Assembly: GCA_903875045.1 (NCBI GenBank)
Contig: CAIQUS010000084.1
Span: 28,455-92,454 of the forward strand
Direction of reading: 5' to 3'
DNA from: an uncultured Bacteroidales bacterium
GTDB lineage: Bacteria; Bacteroidota; Bacteroidia; Bacteroidales; FEN-979
DNA length: 64,000 nucleotides
The first letter of the stretch is position 1. Every line of letters begins with the position of its first letter. Of the stretch, positions 27,114 through 36,400 are shown piece after piece. The position numbers and the translations under genes were made by a program. The notes below the pieces were generated by a model, which was not told the origin of the DNA, did not search any database, and saw nothing but the letters and a program-made list of their open reading frames with translations.

Positions 27114-28075
27114 ATAGCATCGGGTCTATTCAATCATTTACCATTCTGGATGCCGCCAAACGGATAGCTCCGTTTATTAATTATACTCCTGTACTCACCT
27201 CACATACAATTAACCGGTTATTTAAAGCAGAGATCTTCCTGAAATGTGAGAATTTTCAAAAAGTTGGCGCATTCAAAGCCCGTGGCGCAACCAATGCAAT
27301 TTTATCCCTGCCTGAAAGCGACCTGGGATGTGGAGTGGCAACGCATTCGTCGGGCAATCATGCACAGGCTCTGTCATGGGCTGCATCACTGGTGAATACC
27401 AGGGCATTCATAGTTATGCCGGTCAACTCATCCAAAATAAAGGTTGCAGCGGTAAAGGATTACGGTGGCGAGATTACATTTTGTGAGCCCGATCTGGCAT
27501 CAAGGGAGACCACACTTTTTCGGATTCTTGAACAAACAGGGGCAAAAGAGATCCATCCATACAACAATGAGCAGATCATTGCCGGTCAGGCTACCGCCGC
27601 CCTTGAACTCATTGATGAGATAAAAAACCTCGATATCATCATGGCGCCGGTTGGTGGCGGCGGTTTGCTCGGTGGAACTTCACTTTCCGTCCATTATTTC
27701 CTGCCGGAAGGGAAAGTGATTGCTGCAGAACCGGAACAGGCCAATGATGCCTATTTATCCTTCACAAACCGAAAATTTATCCCATCGCTAAACCCTGATA
27801 CCATCGCCGATGGACTTCGAACATCCCTCGGTACAATAACCTTTCCGATTATTCTGAACCACGTACATCGCATAGTCACTGTTAGCGAGGAGAGTATTGT
27901 AAAATCGATGCGTTTTTTATGGGAACGGATGAAAATCATGGTTGAGCCTTCATCAGCCGTGCCATTTGCCGCGCTGATGGAAGGAAAAATTGAGATCACC
28001 GGAAAAAAAGTTGGCATCATCATCTCCGGAGGAAATGTTGACCTGGATCATTTACCCTGGATGAAAAATGGATAA
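27110..28075 (+). CDS. Threonine/serine dehydratase-like PLP enzyme (serine racemase type)
   Basis: A 321-residue fold-type II PLP enzyme. The PLP lysine is Lys56 in KVGAFKARGA; SSGNHAQALSWAA binds the substrate carboxylate and VGGGGLLGG holds the PLP phosphate. The closing segment VGIIISGGNVD is typical. The length is that of catabolic threonine dehydratase or serine racemase without an ACT regulatory domain, so it should deaminate threonine/serine or racemise serine; the sequence alone does not decide. It overlaps its neighbours by 4 and 8 bp in the dnaA operon. Confidence 0.9.
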   Translation: MNSIGSIQSFTILDAAKRIAPFINYTPVLTSHTINRLFKAEIFLKCENFQKVGAFKARGATNAILSLPESDLGCGVATHSSGNHAQALSWAASLVNTRAFIVMPVNSSKIKVAAVKDYGGEITFCEPDLASRETTLFRILEQTGAKEIHPYNNEQIIAGQATAALELIDEIKNLDIIMAPVGGGGLLGGTSLSVHYFLPEGKVIAAEPEQANDAYLSFTNRKFIPSLNPDTIADGLRTSLGTITFPIILNHVHRIVTVSEESIVKSMRFLWERMKIMVEPSSAVPFAALMEGKIEITGKKVGIIISGGNVDLDHLPWMKNG

Positions 28076-28775
28076 AGGAACCTTATATTTACTGCCATCA
28101 TTGCTTTCCGATGGCATCGTGGAATCTGTATTGCCGGAAGGTACACTTTCCATTATCAGAAAACTAGACTATTTCATCGTTGAAGAGATCCGTACAGCAC
28201 GCCGGTTTCTTATAAAGGCCGGAATCCAAAAACCTATTGATACATTAAACTTCAGCGTTTTTAATGAGCATTCCAGTGATCAGGATATCGTTGAATATCT
28301 TGCAGAGGCCATCAATGGCCATGACCTGGGGCTGTTATCTGAGGCTGGAGTACCCTGTGTGGCCGACCCGGGATCGTTGATTGTGAGAACAGCCCACGAA
28401 CTTGGGATACGGGTTGTACCCCTCACCGGCCCATCCTCGATCCTGCTGGCGTTAATGGCTTCGGGGTTTAATGGGCAAAATTTTGCATTTTTAGGATATT
28501 TGCCTGCAGATAAAGCCCTGAGGGCCAGGAAAATTAAAGAAATTGAAAAAACCATACTTGAAAAAGACCAAACCCAAATATTTATTGAAACGCCTTACCG
28601 GAATTCACCTTTGTTTGAATCTCTGATACGCGTCTGCCGTCCGGATACATGGCTCTGCCTTGCAACGGACTTGTCGGGAAATAATGAGGTTATCAAATCC
28701 CATCCTATTGCCGAATGGCGTCATCTGAAGCCTGATCTGCAGAAAAAACCGACCATTTTTCTATTGTATCATTGA
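28068..28775 (+). CDS. SAM-dependent methyltransferase, RsmI-like (tetrapyrrole methylase fold)
   Basis: A 235-residue protein of the tetrapyrrole-methylase fold, related to RsmI (16S rRNA C1402 ribose methyltransferase). Motifs are LLSEAGVPCVADPGS, VPLTGPSSILLALMASGFNGQ, FLGYLPADK and FIETPYRN. It starts with GTLYLLPSLLSDG, which differs from classical RsmI, and many Bacteroidota carry it as a second, shorter paralogue; its exact substrate is not known to me. It overlaps the preceding gene by 8 bp and ends the dnaA operon. Confidence 0.85.
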   Translation: MDKGTLYLLPSLLSDGIVESVLPEGTLSIIRKLDYFIVEEIRTARRFLIKAGIQKPIDTLNFSVFNEHSSDQDIVEYLAEAINGHDLGLLSEAGVPCVADPGSLIVRTAHELGIRVVPLTGPSSILLALMASGFNGQNFAFLGYLPADKALRARKIKEIEKTILEKDQTQIFIETPYRNSPLFESLIRVCRPDTWLCLATDLSGNNEVIKSHPIAEWRHLKPDLQKKPTIFLLYH

Positions 28776-28818
28776 CATGAGCGGGTCAAGGGTCAACAAA
28801 TAATTAAAGTATTCACAA

Positions 28819-29718
28819 ATGATGGACACAATATTATCAATCAACAATATTTCTAAACGATATGGAAAGATCCAGGCGGTAAGTAACCTTTCCCTTGAGG
28901 TGAACAGAGGCCAGGTATTCGGGCTCCTTGGCCCCAATGGCAGTGGTAAAACCACCACGCTCAGTGTGATCCTTGATCTCATCAAAGCGAACAGCGGCAC
29001 CTTTCAGTGGTTCGGACAAGCCCCATCCAAGGAAAGCCGAAAAAGGATCGGGAGTGTTATAGAGAGTCCTAATTTTTTTCCCTATCTGAGTCCGGTCATT
29101 AATCTTAAAATTGTTGCAGATATTAAGGACCATGGCTATGACGATATTGACAGGGTACTCAACTTAACCGGACTTTATGACCGAAGAAACACCAGGTTTA
29201 AAACGTTTTCATTTGGCATGAAACAGCGGCTCGCGGTAGCCTCTGCCCTACTGGGAAATCCCGACGTACTTATACTGGATGAGCCAACAAACGGTCTCGA
29301 TCCCCAGGGGATCGCACATATCCGCGAATTGATCCTGCTCATCGCAAGCCAGGGAACCACCATCATCATTGCATCCCATCTTCTGGATGAGGTACAGAAA
29401 ATTTGCAGTCATGTGGCTGTTTTGAGTAAAGGGAAAAAACTATTTGATGGCAAAGTAAGTGAAGTGCTGGCCATTTCCGATTCTTATGAACTTTCGGCAG
29501 AAAACATTGAACAGCTCACCATGATTGTCAGGACCCACCCCTCCTTTTCATCAGTGACTCCCGGTATTGAAAAAATTCAGGTTTATTTTAAAGAAATAGT
29601 AAATCCGGAAGAGATCAATCTTTTTTTCTTTAAGCAAGGTGTTATTCTGACTCATTTATCTGAGCGGAAACGGAGCCTCGAACAGCATTTTCTTGAATTA
29701 TTAGACCAGAACAAATGA
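28819..29718 (+). CDS. ABC transporter ATP-binding protein
   Basis: A 299-residue ATPase of the ABC-2 exporter type. Walker A is GPNGSGKTT (38-46), the signature is FSFGMKQRLAVA, and Walker B with the catalytic Glu is VLILDEPTNGLDP. The last 70 residues form the extra domain common in CcmA/GldA-like ATPases. It overlaps the permease gene by 4 bp (ATGA), so the two form one exporter. The cargo cannot be read from the sequence; a lipid, peptide or gliding-type substrate is possible. Confidence 0.93.
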   Translation: MMDTILSINNISKRYGKIQAVSNLSLEVNRGQVFGLLGPNGSGKTTTLSVILDLIKANSGTFQWFGQAPSKESRKRIGSVIESPNFFPYLSPVINLKIVADIKDHGYDDIDRVLNLTGLYDRRNTRFKTFSFGMKQRLAVASALLGNPDVLILDEPTNGLDPQGIAHIRELILLIASQGTTIIIASHLLDEVQKICSHVAVLSKGKKLFDGKVSEVLAISDSYELSAENIEQLTMIVRTHPSFSSVTPGIEKIQVYFKEIVNPEEINLFFFKQGVILTHLSERKRSLEQHFLELLDQNK

Positions 29719-30545
29719 TAAAGCTTTTAAAAATTGAATACAAGAAAATTTTGACTTATAAAATTTTCTGGATACTTACCGGCCTCTATTTTCTTTTCCT
29801 GTCGCTCGGGCTGTTGATGTCGGAGTTTATGATCAATAACATGGTCGACAACATGAACAGGCGTCTTCCTATTCCGCTACCGCACGTAACCATCTACTTT
29901 TTTCCCTGGGTTTGGCAAAATATTACATTTTTTGCCACCATTCGTTACGTGTTGATATTTCCGGCCATCGTTATCATTATTCTGATAACCAATGAATTCA
30001 CTTTTAAAACCATCAGACAAAATGTGATCAATGGCATGAGCAAGGCGGAATTTCTTATTTCGAAACTAATGCTGATTTTGCTCATATCGATTGTTGTGAC
30101 GGTGTTGTTAACAGCAGGTACCATCATCATCGGGGTTTCTCATACATCTGATCTTACACTTGCACTGGTGCTTGAAAAGTCATCGTTCATGCTTGGCTTT
30201 TTCATCACCATGCTGACATTCCAGGTTTATGCCCTCTTTTTTGGATTCATTTTAAGAAATACCGGGCTCTCCATTGCGCTGTTCACCTTGTATGTTTTCA
30301 TAGTTGAGCCAATTCTGTATTACTTTCTTAAAAGCCCGATTGTTTTTAAGAATGATATCTCCCCTTACCTCCCTGTGAACGCCGTACTCCGTGTTACTGA
30401 ATATCCGGCCATACAGGTTTTGAAAAACATCATGGGGTTGAATCTGCAAAATTCAATCAGCTTTGCCGTTTGCAGCCTTCCGGTATTTTATGCCGCCTTG
30501 ATGGTGGGAATTGTATATTGGGTATTGGTAAAAAGGGACTTGTAA
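29715..30545 (+). CDS. ABC-2 type permease
   Basis: A 276-residue integral membrane protein with about six hydrophobic segments (near residues 14-35, 70-95, 115-150, 155-180, 190-210 and 245-270). It opens with LLKIEYKKILTYKIFWILTGL, typical of ABC-2 permeases. The FTFKTIRQNVINGMSKAEFLISKL stretch is the usual cytoplasmic coupling helix region. Paired with the ATPase upstream; convergent with the VWA gene 16 bp away. Confidence 0.88.
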   Translation: MIKLLKIEYKKILTYKIFWILTGLYFLFLSLGLLMSEFMINNMVDNMNRRLPIPLPHVTIYFFPWVWQNITFFATIRYVLIFPAIVIIILITNEFTFKTIRQNVINGMSKAEFLISKLMLILLISIVVTVLLTAGTIIIGVSHTSDLTLALVLEKSSFMLGFFITMLTFQVYALFFGFILRNTGLSIALFTLYVFIVEPILYYFLKSPIVFKNDISPYLPVNAVLRVTEYPAIQVLKNIMGLNLQNSISFAVCSLPVFYAALMVGIVYWVLVKRDL

Positions 30546-30561
30546 ATTTCCGGGATAACAA

Positions 30562-32664
30562 CTACAAACCTTCTCGTTTTCGGATGATCCATTCTGCTGT
30601 GAGCAGGGAAAGGATCAAAATAAAAAGCCACGGATTTCCGATCAGATCAGACATTCGCTGCTGAAAGATGGAAACCGTACGGATGTCTTCACGTGCGAGG
30701 ATCTTGCTGGCAAGTTTTCCAATGTTTTCCTTATTGACCATCTCTCCATCATGTGATGAGGCAATCCTGAAAAGAAGGTTATGATTGGCAACCAGATCAG
30801 AACTCTCCACATTGACCTGCTCAACAAAAAATCTTCCGGATTTCTGGTATGTTTCCGAACCTACCTTTACTGAAGCAGTATATTGATACTCGCCTATTGG
30901 GAAGAGTCCGGCATTAAGGAAATAGGCCTTGGCAGTTTTGCTGAAGATGAAGGGAAATGTTTTATTGGCTGCATCCGTGATCGATATGTTCACATCAGGC
31001 CCGTTGATCAACTCATACGAGGCATTGAACACCTCTGCATCAATTTCAACAGGTTCATTTTCTGAAATCCTGTTATTAAGATGTATCCTGAAAAAACTTT
31101 TATCATCTTTTGTTGACAAATATTGAGCAATTTTATCGATCATCAAATCAAAGGCTTCGTGATTGGCTTCCTGTATATAATCAGAGATTCGCCAACGCCA
31201 GATATTTTCACCTGCAATAAATCCAACTTTCTTCTCTGCAAGATGGGTAAACATGATCATAGGGGTCCTTGTCGCCACATTCCCGATTTTCTGATAGAAC
31301 AAAACATCTGAAAGGGGGCTGAACTGGTAGGTGCCAAAAGGGCACTGTAAAGGAGGGAATTCACGAAATACCGATATGTCTTTTTTATCCATTGTGAAAA
31401 GTGAAAATTCCTCGTTTACAATTGGTTGTGATTCCAAAAAAGAGTTTTTCGCAGAGTTTATGATCAATCCGGCCTTAAGGGTATTGAGTGCATTAACATC
31501 TGTTTGTGAACCAACAATAATTAACAATGATGACTTTGACCTGAAGAGTGTACCCAGGTCAGCCACATTCGTAACAGATGGAAGTTGATAGAGAATTACC
31601 AGGTCATATTTTTCATAAGATTTCGGCAGGTCATTTGCACGGATCTGTTCAATTTCAAAATGGGAGGAGCCTTCAAGTCCTTTTTGAATGGCAGTGATAT
31701 CGGGATGGGGGGCATCGAAAATGAGAGCGATTTTCTGACGTGCATCCAGCACGTCAACAATAAAACTTGCGTTGTTGTTGTTTTTACTCCCTTCCCCTTG
31801 TATTTCACTGAGTTGCAGTGAATATTTAACTATTCCTTTGTCCCTGGCTTCCAGCATAAAAGTAATTTTCTGGAGTGTATGGTCGCTATTGGCCTTGATC
31901 TCTTTTGTATCCAGTAGATGAGAGCCCTGCGAAAGGGTTAGCTTTGTGGTTGAACCAGCACATTTATTCATTTCAACCAGCACTTCAACAGGAAATTTAT
32001 CACCCTTATATGCAGTTTTATTCACCAGGATTTTGCGTAGCAGAATGTCTTTCTTTAAAAGCGTATCCCCAAGGGCAATGGTATAGGCCGGGAAGGTACT
32101 TTTACGGGCAGCATAAAATGGGTCAGTACCATCGTTGTAAATGCCATCCGATGCAAGGATAACAGCTGCGGCATTCCTGTTTGAATAGCGTGTATTTACC
32201 TCTGTGAAAAAAGTGGAAATGTCAGTCTTTAATCCGTTATAGGATGCATCGAATCCTGTTACAAGGCTGCCGCCGAAGGAGTAGGTTTTGACATCGCATT
32301 TACTTTTCAGGGCACTGATAAGTGAATCGATTGCTTTAGGAAATACCGTCCGGTAATAGTCAGAATCACTGGTCAGTACCATTGACCTGGAATTATCGAT
32401 TCCAAGAATGATCATTGGTTTTTCAATGATCTTGTCCGATTGTTTAATCAATGGACCCAATAGCAGAAAAGAGATCAATGAAACCGAAAGAAACCGGAAA
32501 ACCAGCATCAACCGATGCGTTGTCGACTTCAATCCCTGTTTAATATCACGGAAATAGAGGATAAAGGCATAACCTGCTCCTGCCAGAAAGCATAATATTA
32601 CAAAACCAAAAGGGTATTCAGTAACAAGTCCCACAACATCGATTAAGTATGCAGCCCACCACAA
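30562..32664 (-). CDS. Membrane-anchored von Willebrand A domain protein
   Basis: A 700-residue protein with two N-terminal transmembrane segments (about 15-35 and 48-68), a VWA domain starting at ILGIDNSRSMV with the metal-ion site DNSRS (about 89-93), and a last hydrophobic helix at about 680-695 before a basic tail (RKREGL). Between them are a 130-residue region resembling a class I glutamine amidotransferase-like fold, and beta-rich ectodomain segments. Such BatA-like proteins are common and uncharacterised in Bacteroidota. The gene overlaps fabG by 22 bp and is the last of the long minus-strand operon. Confidence 0.85.
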   Translation of the reverse strand: MWWAAYLIDVVGLVTEYPFGFVILCFLAGAGYAFILYFRDIKQGLKSTTHRLMLVFRFLSVSLISFLLLGPLIKQSDKIIEKPMIILGIDNSRSMVLTSDSDYYRTVFPKAIDSLISALKSKCDVKTYSFGGSLVTGFDASYNGLKTDISTFFTEVNTRYSNRNAAAVILASDGIYNDGTDPFYAARKSTFPAYTIALGDTLLKKDILLRKILVNKTAYKGDKFPVEVLVEMNKCAGSTTKLTLSQGSHLLDTKEIKANSDHTLQKITFMLEARDKGIVKYSLQLSEIQGEGSKNNNNASFIVDVLDARQKIALIFDAPHPDITAIQKGLEGSSHFEIEQIRANDLPKSYEKYDLVILYQLPSVTNVADLGTLFRSKSSLLIIVGSQTDVNALNTLKAGLIINSAKNSFLESQPIVNEEFSLFTMDKKDISVFREFPPLQCPFGTYQFSPLSDVLFYQKIGNVATRTPMIMFTHLAEKKVGFIAGENIWRWRISDYIQEANHEAFDLMIDKIAQYLSTKDDKSFFRIHLNNRISENEPVEIDAEVFNASYELINGPDVNISITDAANKTFPFIFSKTAKAYFLNAGLFPIGEYQYTASVKVGSETYQKSGRFFVEQVNVESSDLVANHNLLFRIASSHDGEMVNKENIGKLASKILAREDIRTVSIFQQRMSDLIGNPWLFILILSLLTAEWIIRKREGL

Positions 32665-33389
32665 ACAGTTATTGCCTGTCCGGTAACATAGGAACTAAGG
32701 TCGGAAGCCAGGAAAAGTGCGAGATTGGCAACATCCTCCGGAGTTCCTACACGCCTCATGGGTATATCCTGGATCCATTTGTCCCGGAATTCCTGGGGTA
32801 ATTTAGAGGTCATTTCAGTTTCGATGTAGCCCGGGGCAATCGCATTGCAACGAATGTTGCGTGAACCAAGTTCCTGTGCGATTGACTTTGTGAAGCCAAT
32901 GATCCCGGCTTTGGAGGCTGAGTAATTAGACTGGCCGCTATTTCCTTCAATGCCAACGATTGAACTCATGTTGATGATTGAACCAAACCTTTGTTTAATC
33001 ATTACCTTTTGGATTGCTTTGGTAAGATTAAAAACAGATTTGAGGTTTACATTGATCACACGGTCCCAATCCGATTCCGTCATCCGAAGCAACAGGTTAT
33101 CGCGTGTGATCCCTGCATTGTTTATCAGGACATCAATGGTGGTAAAATCCTCCATGATCGCGGAAATCAGTTGTTCACTATCGCCAAACGAACTTGCATC
33201 AGAGGCATAACCCTTTGCTTTGATACCAAAAGCGCTCAGTTCCTGCTCCAAAAGTATCGAGTCATCATTGTATTGTATATCCGAAAAAGCTATGTTAGCA
33301 CCATTTTCTGCAAATTTTAAGGCAATTGATTTTCCAATGCCACGATTTGCGCCGGTTATTAAAGCAGTTTTTCCTTCAAGTAACTTCAT
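32643..33389 (-). CDS. fabG: 3-oxoacyl-[ACP] reductase / SDR family
   Basis: A short-chain dehydrogenase of about 248 residues that reduces 3-oxoacyl-ACP in fatty acid synthesis. The NADP-binding TGANRGIGK, NNAG, the catalytic MSSIVG (Ser) and YSASKAG (Tyr/Lys), and a C-terminal ...VTGQAITVCGG are all present. I choose the ATG at 33389 (MKLLEGKTALITG) because it matches the family N-terminus; ATGs at 33398 and 33419 are also possible, and the last one overlaps the end of the glycogen fusion gene. The position in a glycogen operon is unusual, so a different SDR substrate cannot be excluded. Confidence 0.9.
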   Translation of the reverse strand: MKLLEGKTALITGANRGIGKSIALKFAENGANIAFSDIQYNDDSILLEQELSAFGIKAKGYASDASSFGDSEQLISAIMEDFTTIDVLINNAGITRDNLLLRMTESDWDRVINVNLKSVFNLTKAIQKVMIKQRFGSIINMSSIVGIEGNSGQSNYSASKAGIIGFTKSIAQELGSRNIRCNAIAPGYIETEMTSKLPQEFRDKWIQDIPMRRVGTPEDVANLALFLASDLSSYVTGQAITVCGGLHT

Positions 33390-33409
33390 GGTTGTCATTT
33401 TTGGTTTAA

Positions 33410-36400
33410 CTAAATCCATTTTACAAGGTTAAAATCCTGACGATGAGGCAACAGTGGGCTTTTGGGAAACAACCGGAATACATAGTCATAAACGCCAGCC
33501 TGGTTGATCGGGATATCGCATGAAAATGCAACAATATTCTTCTCAGACCTCATCAGGGTCATTTCCTCTTTGAAACTCGGTTCTTTTACTTCATCATTAA
33601 TTTTTTTGCCAAAGAGCACTTCAATACCAATATCGGTTCCTGATAATTCATTCAGGTCGAGAATGATCTCCGCTTTAAAAGATTCGCCGAGTGATAATGG
33701 TTTCACATTTGGATCAGGGGTTTTCACAGAAACGACCTGGATGCTCTCCCACCCTCTCAGGACTTTACGTTTCCAATTGGCAATATGCCTCGCCATCTCG
33801 TAATTTTTGCCTGCCATGATCCGCGAGCGCTTGAATAACGGATTGTAATATTGGCGAATGTAATCATCCAACTGCCGTTTCATGGTAAAGTGGGGAGCGA
33901 TATCTGAAATGGTGTTTTTAATATAGGAGACCCATTTTACAGGTATATTCTTCTCATTGACATCATAATATATGGGAATAATCTCCTCTTCAAGAATGGA
34001 ATAAATGGTTTCAGCATCCAATTCATCCTGGAATTGGTGGTTATCGTATGTAGCTTCCTCTTTGAGTGCCCAGCCGGCATTTGGCCGGTAGCCTTCGGCC
34101 CACCATCCATCCAGAACGCTAAAGTTTACGACACCATTCATCACGGCTTTTTCGCCACTTGTTCCGGAAGCCTCCAATGGCCGGGTTGGTGTATTCAACC
34201 AGATATCTACTCCTTTGATCAGGTATTTGGCAACTTCCATGTCATAATTTTCAAAAAAGAAAATTTTTCCAACGAATTCCGGGACATGTGAAATTTCATA
34301 AATCCGTTTGATCAGGTCCTGGCCGGCTTTGTCATTCGGGTGTGCTTTGCCGGCAAACATAAACTGAACAGGCTTTTCTTTATTATTCACGATCCGTGAA
34401 AGCCTGTCGAGGTTGCTGAAAAGAAGATGGGCTCTTTTATAGGTTGCAAATCTTCTGGCAAATCCGATGGTGAGCGCTTTGGGATTCACAGCCTCCTTGA
34501 TTTTGAAAATCAGTTTTGGATTCTCGTGGCGGCGGGTCATGTCGGCATAAAGATGTTGCAAAAGGTATTCGGTCATCTGGTCCTTTTGTTTAAGCTTCAT
34601 GGTCCAGATGGTTTCATCACTCACATTATGAATATTCTTCCAATAATGAGGGTTTGACTGATCGCTGAAGAATCCGTCACCAAATTCCTTGCTGTATAAT
34701 TGCTGCCACGATTTCGCAGTCCATGTGGGTAAATGAACTCCATTGGTAACATAGCCGATATGCAGTTCATCGGGATAATAACCCTGATAAAGCTTCACCA
34801 TCATTTCACGTGTTACCCTTCCGTGTATTTTACTTACACCATTGATCTCCTGCGATAATTTTGCGGCAAGCACGCTCATGGAGAACTTTTCATTTACATC
34901 ATATTCTACCATTCTCCCCAGGTTCATAAATTGCTCCCATTTGAGGTTCATGTGGTCAGGATAATGGGACAAATACCTGCGGATCAGATCCTCCGGAAAG
35001 GTATCATGTCCTGCCGGCACAGGTGTATGAGTGGTGAACAGCGTGGAAGAGCGAACCATTTCCATAGCTTGGGGGAATGTAAGCTTCTCGTTCTGAATAA
35101 GTTTTCTTAAACGTTCCAATCCGATAAAGGCAGAATGTCCTTCATTGCTGTGGTATACATCAGGATGGAGCCCCATGGCATCCAGCATGCGGATCCCGCA
35201 GATTCCAAGCAGTAATTCCTGACGAAGCCGGTTTTCAAGATCCCCTCCGTACAACTGGTGCGTGATGCTGCGGTCGGCTTCTTCATTTTCATCAATATCG
35301 GTATCCATCAGGAAAAGCGGAACACGACCTACATCACATCTCCAGACTTTCGCATACATGGTACGTCCGGGCAAAGCGAAAGAGATCTTCAACAAGTTGC
35401 CATTATCGTCGCGAATGGGAATCAATGGCAAATGGGTGAATTTTTGAGGTGTATATATGGCGATCTGGTCACCGAATATGGATAAACTTTGTGTAAAGTA
35501 ACCATAACGGTATAAAAGTCCGACACCTACGATGTTATAATTTGAGTCACTGGCTTCTTTCAGATAATCTCCTGCGAGCATGCCTAAACCACCAGAAAAT
35601 ATTTTCACTGTATCGTGCAGGCCGTATTCCATGCTAAAATAGGCAACCTGCTCTTTTGGCTTTTCTGAAGCCATTGCCATATAAGCATCAAAAGCTGAAG
35701 TGACTTTGATCAGTTTGTTCACAAATTTCTCATTGACACTCAAATCCTGAAGCTCATTAAAGGATAATGATTCGATAAGTGCAATCGGGTTAAACTTCAA
35801 TTCGTACCAGCGATCCTTATTTATTAACTCAAACAATTCAGAGCCTTCATAGTTCCACGACCACCATAAATTTTTTGCCAAGCGTTCCATGCTGGCGAGG
35901 TTTTGCGGAATTCTCTGCTGGATCAATACTTTCCGCCACTCAGGCTTATCAACAACGCTTTTCGTTACTGCAACGAGCAATTGTGGTTGCTTGCCTGAAA
36001 ACAGTTCAGACCTTGAAGCAGTTTGCTCCAGCGTGTCGGAATAGGCTTCCTTATATTTATCAATCAAGTTTTTCCACAAGGCAGATCTCGAGATTTCAAA
36101 GGCTTTGATCCTGGCTTTGATAATATCTTTTTCCGGTTTGGTACTGCAACTGAAAATATGTTTGACAATATTCTCAACTACTTCACGATCATTGTCATCA
36201 TTACGGTCAATGACGGCAGTACAATCCTTGATATTCGGGAACAATGTCTTAATCCATTGACCGAATCCCGATACTGAAGTTGTGATGGTTGGAATGTGGA
36301 ACGAAAGGCTTTCCAGGGCAGAATACCCCCATGGCTCGTAATATGATGGGAAAACAGTTCCATCAAACCCAATCAAAAGGTCGTAGTAATTCAGATTGAA